A model generated the notes under the pieces. It made no database searches. It was not told where the DNA came from and was given only the letters and a program-made list of their open reading frames with translations. A stretch of 64,000 nucleotides of DNA from Holophagae bacterium (GTDB taxonomy: Bacteria > Acidobacteriota > Holophagae > Acanthopleuribacterales > Acanthopleuribacteraceae), in contig JAUIFE010000001.1 in NCBI GenBank assembly GCA_030429565.1, positions 1,302,001 to 1,366,000 of the forward strand. Direction: 5' to 3'. The translations under genes were made by a program, and so were the position numbers. Below, one piece after another: positions 1 to 7,943 of this stretch. How positions within the stretch are numbered: the stretch's first letter is position 1; every line of letters starts with the position of its first letter.

Positions 1-1154
1 CCCAATTCGAGCATGTCGCCCAAAACCAGCCAACGGAAGTAACGCGGTGAAAGCGGCGCGAACGAACGCAAAACCTGTTCGACCGCGTAGGGGTTGGCGT
101 TGTAAGAATCGTCGACAATGAGGATATCGCCCTCAAACGCCAAAAGTTTGCAGCGCTGATCGCTGGGTTTGATATAACGCAAAGCCGCAACTAAATCGGA
201 GCCGGACACGCCCAACGCCAAACCGACGGCGCAGGCGGCCAAGGCATTTTGCACGTTAAAGCGACCGACCATTGGCAGGTTCAGCATTTGGTGTTTGCCT
301 TTGCCGAACTCCACCATAAACGGCGTGCTGTCCCAATCGGAAAAAGGTTCGATGCGTGCGCGCACGTCGGCCCGCGGGTCGAGAATCCCGTAAGAGAAAC
401 GGCGCCCGGCGTAGGTATTGCAGCGTTTGGCAACGCGCGGATCGTCGGCGTTAAAAATCAGCAAACCGCCTTCGTCCAAGCCTTCCATCAGCTCGGCCTT
501 GGCGTTGACAATGCCCTCAATATTCTCGAAGTTGGCGAGGTGCACCGGTTGGACCGCCGTCCATAAAGCAACTTGCGGTTTGGCAATGGCCGCCAGTTGC
601 GCAATTTCGCCGGCGGTCGACATGCCCATCTCGGCCACCATCCACTCGTCGTCTTCGCGCAGTTTGAGCAGTTCGATCGGCAAGCCAATCGTCGAATTGT
701 AATTGCCGCTACTTTTGCGGGTACGCCAGTTGGTGTTGAGGATCGCCGTCAAAATCTCTTTGGTGGTGGTTTTGCCCACACTGCCGGTGATGCCGACTAC
801 TTTCGCTTTCATCGCGCGGCGATGGCAGGCCGCCAGGTAACCCAGCGCGCGAATCGTATCCTCGACCACAATGCACTGTTGCCGCTGTTCGATGCCTTCC
901 GTGTGGGTCACCAAACAAGCCACCGCACCGCGTTTCATCGCCTCGTCACAAAATTGGTGGCCGTCGACACGGCGGCCCTTTATCGCCACGTAAATTTCAC
1001 CAGGCTGAACCGTACGGCTGTCAATCGTGAAACCGGAAACCGCGACGTCTTCGGTGCAGCCGTGCTCGCGCGGCTGCAAAATGCGGATAACGTCGGTCAG
1101 GCGTTCCACCGCCATCGCCGGTGCGTTTTGAAAAGAATACGGGACCTCACTCAT
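1..1154 (-). CDS. murF: MurF, UDP-MurNAc-tripeptide:D-Ala-D-Ala ligase (3' end outside window)
   Basis: This cytoplasmic Mur ligase adds D-alanyl-D-alanine to the UDP-MurNAc tripeptide, the last cytoplasmic step of the peptidoglycan stem peptide. About 384 residues are visible; the C-terminus lies beyond position 1. The N-terminal substrate domain has the SGFTIDSR motif typical of MurE/MurF. The ATP-binding loop GITGSVGKTT is near residues 121-130, followed by a central ligase domain. The start is ATG at 1154 (MSEVPYSF), preceded by a GAGGAGAGG ribosome site. It begins 10 bases after the murE stop, so the two are almost certainly co-transcribed in the dcw operon. The P-loop and domain order make the call firm. 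The lost C-terminus could not be checked. Confidence 0.95.
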   Translation of the reverse strand, partial: MSEVPYSFQNAPAMAVERLTDVIRILQPREHGCTEDVAVSGFTIDSRTVQPGEIYVAIKGRRVDGHQFCDEAMKRGAVACLVTHTEGIEQRQQCIVVEDTIRALGYLAACHRRAMKAKVVGITGSVGKTTTKEILTAILNTNWRTRKSSGNYNSTIGLPIELLKLREDDEWMVAEMGMSTAGEIAQLAAIAKPQVALWTAVQPVHLANFENIEGIVNAKAELMEGLDEGGLLIFNADDPRVAKRCNTYAGRRFSYGILDPRADVRARIEPFSDWDSTPFMVEFGKGKHQMLNLPMVGRFNVQNALAACAVGLALGVSGSDLVAALRYIKPSDQRCKLLAFEGDILIVDDSYNANPYAVEQVLRSFAPLSPRYFRWLVLGDMLEL

Positions 1155-1164
1155 GGACCTCTCC

Positions 1165-2652
1165 TCATTGATCCCCGGCGCTCGCGGGTTTGGCCGGAAA
1201 ACGCTGTCGAATAAAGCCAAGAGCCACTTCCCAGTCGTTAAACGGGTAGTGGCGACCGTGAATTTCCTGAGTTGTTTCGTGTCCCTTGCCGGCGATGACA
1301 ATCAAATCGCCGTGTTCGGCCATTTGAACGGCGGCGTGAATCGCCTGGCGACGATCCACTTGACGGATGAAGCCGGGGCCGAGCGGGCGTTTGATCCCTT
1401 TTTGCACCATGTCCATAATGACCTCGGGGTCTTCGGTGCGCGGGTTGTCGGTGGTCAAAATCATAATGTCGGAATAACGGCCGGCAACGGCACCCATCTC
1501 GGGCCGTTTGCTGTGGTCGCGATCGCCACCCGCCCCAAACACCGTGATCAAACGTTTCGGATTGGTTTCGGCACAGGCGGAAAGTACACTTTTCAACGCA
1601 TCGGGCGTGTGGGCAAAATCGATGGCGACGCCAAACGGCTGACCCAGGTCCATCAGCTCCAAACGGCCCGGCACGGCGCGAATTTCGCTGGTGGAAGCCG
1701 CGCAATCAGCCAAGCTGATGCCTTCGCACATCGCCACCGCCAGCGCGCAGCAGTAATTGTAAATGTTGTGCAGGCCCATCAATGGAATGCGAAAACGTTC
1801 CTTTTGGCCTTCGTAGTAAATGTCGAATTCGGCACCTTTGATGCCCAGCGACACCACTTCAAAACGCAGGTCGGCGTCCTCGCTGCGACCGTAGCGAATC
1901 GTGTTGCGGCCTTCAGGGACCACGATGCGGTGCGCATAGGTATCGTCCCAGTTGATAATGGCCGTGCCGCCTTTGCGCAGCAGGGAAAAGATGCGGTGTT
2001 TGGCCTGAAAATACGATTCCATGTTGCCGTGAAAATCCAAATGGTCGCGGCTCAAGTTGGTGTAAACCGCGTACTGCAGCTCAAGCCCCAGCACGCGGTC
2101 ATACATCAAGCCGTGGGAACTCACCTCAACCGCCGCATAACGACAACGATTGAGCACCATTTCACCCAGGGTTTGGTAAAACGCCGACGATTCCGGCGTC
2201 GTGTGCGAGGCGCGCTCTTCGGAGGTGCCGTTGAAATAACTCAGGGTACCGATGCGACCACAAATGCCCAACCCGCGCAACATGCCCGACACCAAATAGG
2301 TGGTGGTGGTTTTGCCGTTGGTGCCGGTCACACCCACCACTTTTAGTTGTTGATCTGGATAATTATTGAGGCGGCGCGCCAGCAACGCCATCGCTTTACG
2401 CGGATCGTCGACCTTGCAAATCGGAATACTAAAAGGCACTTTCTCCGGCTGGTTGGTCAAAATACAAACCGCCCCCAACTGCGTCGCACAACCGACGTAC
2501 TGGTGGCCGTCGCGGTTGCGTCCTTCCAATGCCACAAACATGGTGCCGTGCTGGACTTTGCGACTGTCGTGAGTAATGTGGGAAATTTTGAGGTCGCCGC
2601 TGCTTTCGGTCATCAATGTGCCGACACCCTCAATCAAATCGCGCAACTTCAT
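1165..2652 (-). CDS. murE: MurE, UDP-MurNAc-L-Ala-D-Glu:meso-diaminopimelate ligase
   Basis: Adds the third stem-peptide residue to UDP-MurNAc-L-Ala-D-Glu in the cytoplasm. The 495-residue length is normal. The P-loop VTGTNGKTTTT lies near residues 108-118. The lysine expected to be carbamoylated is K218 (QAKHR). The specificity motif DNPR is at 402-405; in this family DNPR marks enzymes that take meso-DAP, so the peptidoglycan is probably DAP-type (inference from family knowledge). I chose ATG 2652 (MKLRDL), which has AAGGAAGG just upstream, over an in-frame upstream codon at 2676 that would add eight residues. It lies 30 bases after ftsI and 10 before murF. Confidence 0.96.
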   Translation of the reverse strand: MKLRDLIEGVGTLMTESSGDLKISHITHDSRKVQHGTMFVALEGRNRDGHQYVGCATQLGAVCILTNQPEKVPFSIPICKVDDPRKAMALLARRLNNYPDQQLKVVGVTGTNGKTTTTYLVSGMLRGLGICGRIGTLSYFNGTSEERASHTTPESSAFYQTLGEMVLNRCRYAAVEVSSHGLMYDRVLGLELQYAVYTNLSRDHLDFHGNMESYFQAKHRIFSLLRKGGTAIINWDDTYAHRIVVPEGRNTIRYGRSEDADLRFEVVSLGIKGAEFDIYYEGQKERFRIPLMGLHNIYNYCCALAVAMCEGISLADCAASTSEIRAVPGRLELMDLGQPFGVAIDFAHTPDALKSVLSACAETNPKRLITVFGAGGDRDHSKRPEMGAVAGRYSDIMILTTDNPRTEDPEVIMDMVQKGIKRPLGPGFIRQVDRRQAIHAAVQMAEHGDLIVIAGKGHETTQEIHGRHYPFNDWEVALGFIRQRFPAKPASAGDQ

Positions 2653-2682
2653 ATGCCTTCCTTCATTCCTAACCAACAGGGC

Positions 2683-4650
2683 CTAACGGGCGCCCGCGTA
2701 ACCAGTGCCCAGCACAACCCCACAGGTGCGATCCTCGGGAATAACTGCACCGGCCGCCGGCCACTGACTCATCACCTTACCACGGCCTTCAATCTCGACT
2801 TCTAATCCGAGCAAGCGACACTGGTGCAGCACATTTCGCAAACCTAACCCGCTTAGGTCGGGCATTTTGCCCTCGACGACCGCGGGGATCGTCGCGCGTT
2901 CCATCCAGTCCGGGGTGCTCACGTAAACCGGCAGTTTGGTGCGCGGCGACAACGTTTGATCGTACGCCACAATTTGTTCACCGATTTCCGCGAAAATCGG
3001 CGCCGCCACTTCCCCGCCGTGTTTTTTGCGACCCTTCGGATCGTGAACGACGATCATCATACCGTAGCGCGGTTGCTCGACGGGAAAAAACCCCACGAAT
3101 GAGGCGTTGAAACTTTTACGCGAATAACGCGAGCCCTGAAGCCGTTGCGCCGTACCGGTTTTCCCAAACACGTCGATCCCTTCGATCGCCGCCGCTTTGG
3201 CCGTTCCATCGGTCACAACCCCACGCAACGCTTGAACCAACTTCCCCGCTGTTTCCGGTGAAATCACCTGAACGGGCTCGGCCCGAGGTTTCCCTGGCTC
3301 AACACGGCCGTCGGCATAAATCACGTTCTCTACTATATAAGGATGAACCATACGGCCGCGGTTGGCGACCACCGACGCCGCGCGCAACATTTGCAACGGC
3401 GTTACCGAGATCTCGTGCCCCAACGAAAGGAACGAGGACGACACCTTGGACCATTCCGACAACGGCCGCAAAATACCGTTGGACTCGGCGGGCAAATCAA
3501 TGGCGGTCTCCTGGCCAAAACCAAACTTTTGGATGTAGTGGTAAAACTGTTCTTCCGGCACCTTCTGCGAAATCTTCACCGACCCAACGTTGGAACTGTG
3601 CCACAACACCTCGGCCACCGAAAGGATGCCGAAGGGTTTGTGATCACGAATAAACTTGTCGTAAACCTGAATCCCGCCCTTGCTCTTCTGGCAATCAATC
3701 ATGTCCGTCAACCGCACTCGCCCCGTTTCAAGGCCCACCGCCGCCGTGATGATCTTAAAGGCCGAAGCCGGCTCGTAAACATCTACCACCGCTCGGTTTT
3801 TGCGCTCAAAGGCGCTGAACTTACCGAATTGGTTGGGGTTGAAATCGGGCACGTTGGCCATCGCCAAAATGCGACCGTCGCGCGGATCCATCACAATCGC
3901 GGTGATGTTTTTGGCTTTGGTTTGCTCCAGTGCGCGACGCAGTGCGTTTTCCACAAAAAACTGGATGTTGGCGTCAAGCGTAAGCTGCACCGCCGCACCG
4001 TCTTCCGGCTCCTGCAAAATGGGATCTTCACCGCCCAGCGTCAATCGCTGCTTGCGCCCGTCCCGCATGACAATGCGTTTGCCGGGCGTACCGCGCATCA
4101 CGTTGTCCAACTGCGATTCCAAGCCTTCCTTGGTCCCGCCGTCGGCCGACATAAAGCCCAACACATGCGACGCCAGCCAGCCACCGGGATAAGTGCGCCA
4201 CGACTTATAGGCCACATGAATACCGCGAATTTTCAGCTCGCGCACCGACAGCGCGTGACTTTCACTTATGCGTTTGGCCACATAGGCAAAGCGCCGTTTT
4301 TTATTGGCAAACACCGTCGCTTGGCGTTTCTGCCAGCGTCGATCACGACCCAAGGTCTGCGCCAACAACGCCGCCGCCTGCTCGGGATCTTCGATGAGCT
4401 TGGGGTCGGCAAAGATATAGGGCTCTTTTTGGCTGATCGCCAAAATACGACCGTTCGCATCGAGAATTTCGCCACGCCGCGCCGGGATTTTCTCCTCGAA
4501 GCGGTGCAGGTTTTCAGCTTTTTGGACCATCTCGTCGTGGTGAACGATTTGCAGATCAACCAAACGATAGACAATGACCGCACCCCATACGAAGAGGCCC
4601 ATCAACAGAACATTCATTCTGATTGGGAAGGTGCGGTCTTGTTGTTTCAT
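2683..4650 (-). CDS. ftsI: FtsI/PBP class B septal transpeptidase with C-terminal PASTA domain
   Basis: Division-specific peptidoglycan transpeptidase (655 residues) anchored in the inner membrane. One membrane segment lies near residues 12-32, then the PBP dimerisation domain and the transpeptidase domain. The three active-site motifs are intact: SAFK (S296-K299), SSN (352-354) and KTG (497-499). A C-terminal PASTA-like domain covers about 595-655 (MPDLSGLGLRNV). PASTA-bearing class B PBPs are common in Gram-positives (PBP2x, SpoVD) and occur in other phyla. The gene starts 4 bases after ftsL and sits between ftsL and murE, the usual dcw place, which supports septal FtsI rather than elongation PBP2. 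Confidence 0.95.
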   Translation of the reverse strand: MKQQDRTFPIRMNVLLMGLFVWGAVIVYRLVDLQIVHHDEMVQKAENLHRFEEKIPARRGEILDANGRILAISQKEPYIFADPKLIEDPEQAAALLAQTLGRDRRWQKRQATVFANKKRRFAYVAKRISESHALSVRELKIRGIHVAYKSWRTYPGGWLASHVLGFMSADGGTKEGLESQLDNVMRGTPGKRIVMRDGRKQRLTLGGEDPILQEPEDGAAVQLTLDANIQFFVENALRRALEQTKAKNITAIVMDPRDGRILAMANVPDFNPNQFGKFSAFERKNRAVVDVYEPASAFKIITAAVGLETGRVRLTDMIDCQKSKGGIQVYDKFIRDHKPFGILSVAEVLWHSSNVGSVKISQKVPEEQFYHYIQKFGFGQETAIDLPAESNGILRPLSEWSKVSSSFLSLGHEISVTPLQMLRAASVVANRGRMVHPYIVENVIYADGRVEPGKPRAEPVQVISPETAGKLVQALRGVVTDGTAKAAAIEGIDVFGKTGTAQRLQGSRYSRKSFNASFVGFFPVEQPRYGMMIVVHDPKGRKKHGGEVAAPIFAEIGEQIVAYDQTLSPRTKLPVYVSTPDWMERATIPAVVEGKMPDLSGLGLRNVLHQCRLLGLEVEIEGRGKVMSQWPAAGAVIPEDRTCGVVLGTGYAGAR

Positions 4651-4654
4651 AAGG

Positions 4655-5071
4655 TCATGGTTCCGTTTCTATTTTGGCGACGAGCTGATCGAGTTCTTCC
4701 GGCGAGGGTTCGGTAGGCGGGGCAATGGGTCGATTGAGGAACACCACCTCATACCGTTGCCCATGCGGCACCGGCCGTAAACCCATCCCCAATGCTTTGT
4801 TGAGGATCCGCCCCGGCCGTTCGAGCCGCGCCTTTTCACCTAACAAGCGTATTTGTTCCTGCTTCAGCTCGGCATTTTCGCGGCGCAGTTCAGAGATGCT
4901 GTATCCCAAATCCACGACGTTGCTGCGCTTGTAAACCACAAACATCATGCAGCCCACCAGGGCCAGCATGACGCCGGTAAATTGCAGAATTTGTAACCAG
5001 CGACGGCGGGTCGGTGCCACTTTGCGCTCGGCACGCGCGAAAGGGATCGCGTTTTTTGAAGATTGAGTCAT
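4655..5071 (-). CDS. ftsL: FtsL-like divisome bitopic membrane protein
   Basis: A 138-residue protein with a basic cytoplasmic N-terminus (about 1-24), one hydrophobic helix (about 26-46, LQFTGVMLALVGCMMFVV) and a periplasmic coiled-coil stretch (about 54-85, ISELRRENAELKQEQIRLL). This is the FtsL/DivIC architecture. FtsL family members diverge too far in sequence for motif calls, so the assignment rests on architecture plus position between rsmH and ftsI. In the family, the coiled coil pairs with FtsB/DivIC and recruits FtsW-FtsI. The start ATG overlaps the rsmH stop by four bases (ATGA), implying translational coupling. A Pro/Glu-rich tail follows the coil. Confidence 0.85.
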   Translation of the reverse strand: MTQSSKNAIPFARAERKVAPTRRRWLQILQFTGVMLALVGCMMFVVYKRSNVVDLGYSISELRRENAELKQEQIRLLGEKARLERPGRILNKALGMGLRPVPHGQRYEVVFLNRPIAPPTEPSPEELDQLVAKIETEP

Positions 5072-5967
5072 TTGCGGCCTCCTTTTTTGGCTGACCAGCC
5101 GTCCGGCATTCTTTCAAGAACGCGCAATTTGGCGCTGCGCGAGGCAGGATTTTCTCGCGCTTCTTGTTCGTCGGCGACCAAGGGTTTCTTGGTGTGGATC
5201 CGGTAGGGTCCATTGGCGGCCAACTCACGGAAACAGTGTTTGACAATGCGATCTTCTAAACTGTGAAAACTGATAATGGCGGCACGGCCGCCCACCGCAA
5301 GCTTGGCCACCGCCTTGGGCAGCGGCTCACTCACTTGGTCGAGCTCTTCGTTGACAGCAATGCGCAAAGCCTGAAAGGTGCGCGTGGCCGGGTCGATGCG
5401 GTGATGTTTCTTGGGATAAGCGCGCCGGCAGCATTCAGCCAAAGCCAGCGTGGTCTCAATCCGCTCATGGCGGCGAGCCTGAACAATTTGCCAGGCAATG
5501 CGACGCGACAGGCGATCTTCACCATATTTATAGATGAGGTCGGCCAGGTCTTCCTCGCGCATCTCGTTGACCAAGTCGGCCGCCGTCGTCGGGTGGCGGC
5601 GGTCCATGCGCATATCGAGTGGCCCGTCCTCTTTAAAGCTAAAACCACGTTCGGGATCTTTGAGCTGCATCATCGATGTTCCCAAATCCCACAAAAAGCC
5701 ATCCCACGGGCCGTCGAGCTGTTCCGTCATTTCAAGGATGGTGCCGCGCTGAAACGTGAAGCGCGAATCGTCGGCATATTGTTTGGCCCGTTCTTCGGCC
5801 ACGGCGTCGCGGTCGGTTGCCGTCAAATGACCGGCGGCCTCAAGACGCGCGAGAATTTCACCAGAATGACCGCCGCCCCCGAAGGTGCCGTCCCAATAGC
5901 GACCGTCCGGCTTGATGGCCAGACCTTCTAGTGTTTGATGAAGTAGGACGGGAATGTGTTGAACCAC
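5068..5967 (-). CDS. rsmH: RsmH (MraW), 16S rRNA m4C1402 N4-methyltransferase
   Basis: SAM-dependent methyltransferase that methylates N4 of C1402 in the ribosomal P site. The 299-residue length is typical. The SAM-binding motif GTFGGGGHS is near residues 28-36. Other family blocks are present: FLWDLGTSMMQLKDPERGFSF, GPLDMRMD, TFQALRIAVNEEL and the late IISFHSLEDR block. It normally follows mraZ in dcw clusters and does so here, but after an unusually long 490-base gap. The next gene (ftsL) overlaps its stop codon by 4 bases. Confidence 0.97.
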   Translation of the reverse strand: MVQHIPVLLHQTLEGLAIKPDGRYWDGTFGGGGHSGEILARLEAAGHLTATDRDAVAEERAKQYADDSRFTFQRGTILEMTEQLDGPWDGFLWDLGTSMMQLKDPERGFSFKEDGPLDMRMDRRHPTTAADLVNEMREEDLADLIYKYGEDRLSRRIAWQIVQARRHERIETTLALAECCRRAYPKKHHRIDPATRTFQALRIAVNEELDQVSEPLPKAVAKLAVGGRAAIISFHSLEDRIVKHCFRELAANGPYRIHTKKPLVADEQEARENPASRSAKLRVLERMPDGWSAKKGGRK

Positions 5968-6457
5968 TGAAGCTTACCCCGATTTGATGTGGCAAGCGTC
6001 GGCCGGAACCGGCGCGATTTGTCCAACGCACGGCGAGGACGTTAGCCTAAACTGGGCGATTCGGATCGATGAAATCGCGCAAATGTTGACGCAGGATGCG
6101 TCAAGAGTTGGTGCGAAACCTGTTGAAAATCGCCGACGTACGGAGAAGCACGGCAAACTTTTTGACAAGAGGCTGCGGCCCAACAACTTGTGCGATTTCG
6201 CCGCCAAGAAACGCTTGGTTTCGGTTTAGACGACAAAACCGCTCTCAAACGTAAATCACAGGGATTCCGTTGGTGCGGTCTTCGAAAGCGTTCAGGCGAG
6301 CGCAAGAGGCGGTTGCAATCAACCTGAAACGTAAATTGATTCAGTTGTACGCGCTGACGCAATCACAACTGGGTTTGGGTAAAAGCCGGTAGTGCAACGC
6401 AGCCACCGGAGATCCGGGCAGGTAAACGCCATTCATCCAAACGTCGCACGGCGGCGC
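5968..6457 (-). other. 490-base gap between mraZ and rsmH with a 19-base inverted repeat
   Basis: mraZ and rsmH are usually only a few bases apart. Here 490 bases separate them, and no frame gives a convincing protein: the open frames lack a ribosome site and are low in family-like content. The one clear structure is a perfect inverted repeat at 6086-6104 with arms TTGACGCA and TGCGTCAA around a 3-base centre. It could be a protein-binding site or an RNA hairpin in the dcw transcript. No promoter on the minus strand was convincing. Confidence 0.5.
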
Positions 6458-6898
6458 TTAGATGCCCAACGTCATAAAGTCTTCCGCGGAGAAGTCGTCT
6501 TCACCATCAAGCTCAGCCATGGATTCTCCCGGCCACAGTTCGATGTGATCAGTACAGCCGATAAGCACCACATCCTGTGTGATTCCCACCTGGCCACGTT
6601 GATTGGGTTTGATCGAAACCCGTCCCTGAGTATCCATTTCCACCTCGGCCCCGCAGCGGTTCGCTCGCGTGAGGAACTTGCGTTTGAGCGGATGCATGGC
6701 TCCCAGCGCGTTGACGCGCGCTTCGATTTCTTCCCAAACCTGGATTGGATAGATCTGTAAGTACTCGTCGGTCAGGGCGGTGACAAACAGAGTACTGCCA
6801 TACGTACTTTCCAGATTTTTTTTGAAGATTGAAGGCATCTTGAGGCGGCCCTTCTCATCGATACGCGCTTCAGCATGCCCCCGCAACCGGGTAGCCAT
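6458..6898 (-). CDS. mraZ: MraZ, transcriptional regulator of the dcw cluster
   Basis: DNA-binding protein that in characterised bacteria forms rings and regulates its own operon through phased short direct repeats. The 146 residues include two AbrB-like half-domains, each with a DxxGR core: RIDEKGRLKMP near residue 14 and VEMDTQGRVSI near 87. An acidic tail (ELDGEDDFSAED) extends past the core fold. ATG 6898 was chosen. An in-frame TTG nine bases upstream would give MGSMATR and cannot be excluded, since neither has a strong ribosome site. It heads the minus-strand cell-wall operon and has a promoter with 10-bp-phased GGAC repeats immediately upstream. Confidence 0.93.
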   Translation of the reverse strand: MATRLRGHAEARIDEKGRLKMPSIFKKNLESTYGSTLFVTALTDEYLQIYPIQVWEEIEARVNALGAMHPLKRKFLTRANRCGAEVEMDTQGRVSIKPNQRGQVGITQDVVLIGCTDHIELWPGESMAELDGEDDFSAEDFMTLGI

Positions 6899-6954
6899 AG
6901 AACCCAACCGAGGATGGTCTTTCGGAAGAGACGAAATCCGAATTATCCCGTGTC

Positions 6955-7012
6955 GTCCATTCTAGTCCACCCTGGTCCACTAGGTCAACAAATCCAGTCC
7001 GCTTTAGTCCAC
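6955..7012 (-). repeat. Proximal 10-bp-phased GGAC direct repeats (candidate MraZ boxes)
   Basis: On the minus strand the core GGAC recurs with its complementary GTCC at 6955, 6965, 6975, 6997 and 7007. This gives runs at exact 10-base spacing (three, then two) with a 22-base step between them. The best copies read GTGGACT or GTGGACC. Known MraZ boxes are TGGGN-type direct repeats about 10 bases apart, so spacing, orientation and position fit autoregulation. The array overlaps the promoter. Confidence 0.55.
6959..6988 (-). promoter_or_regulatory. Putative sigma70 promoter of mraZ/dcw operon
   Basis: Reading on the minus strand: -35 TTGACC (6988-6983), an 18-base spacer and -10 TAGAAT (6964-6959). 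The predicted start near 6951 gives a leader of about 50 bases before ATG 6898. The spacer itself contains two GTGGAC repeats, so a protein bound there would block RNA polymerase. The boxes are seen in the sequence; promoter activity is inferred. Confidence 0.55.
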
Positions 7013-7329
7013 CACCTCCCACGTCGCGATTTCTGTCACATAAACCCCAGCAATTGTTAGATCTAGCGCCGAACAAGGGCGTTTGTCCACCGCTCAAAGC
7101 CAGAAAAAACCACTCATTTCAAAGAACTTAGAAATAAGCGGCGATCTGATTTTTTTTAGAAAACAAAAACATGAGATTTCACAACTATTCTTATCACAAG
7201 CGCACTGAAAAAACATCAGACAACTACATATAGTAGGTAAAAGATCGCTATCACCAAGATGCCGAATAGAGCCGAATGTTAAATCCAGGATCCGTCCAAC
7301 CTCTATACGGCGACAAAACACCACACCAA

Positions 7330-7372
7330 GTGGACCAGAGTGGACCATCAGGGTGGACCAGAGTGGACCAAT
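7330..7372 (+). repeat. Distal array of four GTGGACCA repeats
   Basis: Four near-identical copies of GTGGACCA start at 7330, 7340, 7353 and 7363, i.e. two pairs at 10-base spacing offset by 13. They are in the opposite orientation to the proximal array and about 320 bases further upstream of mraZ. They may be a second operator set for the same protein, allowing looping, or members of an intergenic repeat family. Confidence 0.6.
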
Positions 7373-7401
7373 CCCCCAAAAACCCATCGCTTCCCATGCG
7401 G

Positions 7402-7610
7402 GACGCCCACCTTTTGACGCACCCGCCAAGGCGGTATCACCCCGAACAGACACCACCACCGCTTGTTCATTTTGAGCAGGCGCCAAAGACAGGAACCGAT
7501 CGCCGCGCTTTCCCGCTGATTAAAAGTCCGGGTTTGCTTCGGCATGATGTGCGCCGAGCCGGGCGGCACCGATTCGGGACACCGATTCAGGACACCCAAC
7601 TTCTGACGTG
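7402..7610. repeat. Degenerate intergenic repeat, copy 1
   Basis: Contains GGGACGCCCACCTTTTGACG near 7402. Next comes TTCATTTTGA at 7466, then CGATCGCCGCGCTTTCCCGC from 7497. Last is a tandem CCGATTCGGGACA / CGATTCAGGACACCC block near 7568-7600. Two of these modules recur at copy 2 with the same 31-base offset (TTCATTTTGA to CGATC), so they belong to one element rather than matching by chance. Confidence 0.6.
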
Positions 7611-7864
7611 CCGACCGTGTCTGAATCCCTGTAAAGCCCGCACTTGTTTGTTTCGTGAACGCGTCAAAGAAAACAGGCCCGTCATCGCCCTTATCATCCA
7701 GCCATGCGCCGACCCGCTTCTGCGCTGGATGGCTGCCCCAATGTTTTCCTCGTCCCAAGGTCTCCCATCATCCCTGGCTTCATTAATTAATGAATGTCCT
7801 CGGGTCGTGAACTTGGCCGAACCAAAGCCGGATTCCTTTTTTGTACCATTCGGTATTTTATTCA

Positions 7865-7911
7865 TTGACAACAAGCGCGCCTGCCTTTATCTTTATCGTA
7901 CCGACCGGTAC
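7865..7911 (+). promoter_or_regulatory. Promoter and TetR-type operator of the SDR gene
   Basis: A -35 TTGACA (7865-7870), 17-base spacer and -10 TATCTT (7888-7893) place the start near 7900. A palindrome GTACCGACCGGTAC at 7898-7911 (six-base arms, two-base centre) covers that start. A weaker sister site, TACC-N4-GGTA, lies at 7844-7855 upstream of the -35. Both share TACCNNNNGGTA. The TetR protein encoded just downstream (9058-9669) is the obvious candidate ligand; that link is inferred. Confidence 0.65.
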
Positions 7912-7943
7912 AAAATACCGGCAAACGATACCAGGGGGACATC

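Larger units (their letters stand above)
6989..7864. other. Intergenic region between mraZ and the SDR gene
   Basis: Roughly 870 bases with no supportable gene. Open frames on both strands have no ribosome site and no recognisable protein character; several only translate repeats. The stretch holds the GTGGACCA array (7330-7372) and one set of the degenerate intergenic repeat family (7402-7610). The part near 7090-7260 is clearly richer in A and T. Confidence 0.6.

Noticed and set aside
1153..2346. Long open frame on the plus strand opposite murE (397 codons)
   Set aside because: It is antisense to murE, has no ribosome site and reads as His/Arg/Val-rich mirror composition. It arises from the codon bias of murE.
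3343..4716. Long plus-strand frame opposite ftsI (457 codons)
   Set aside because: Antisense to a gene with all PBP motifs; no family character or ribosome site.
7094..7486. Open frame of 130 codons on the minus strand upstream of mraZ
   Set aside because: It crosses the GTGGACCA array, has no ribosome site and is Cys/Phe-rich random-like sequence.
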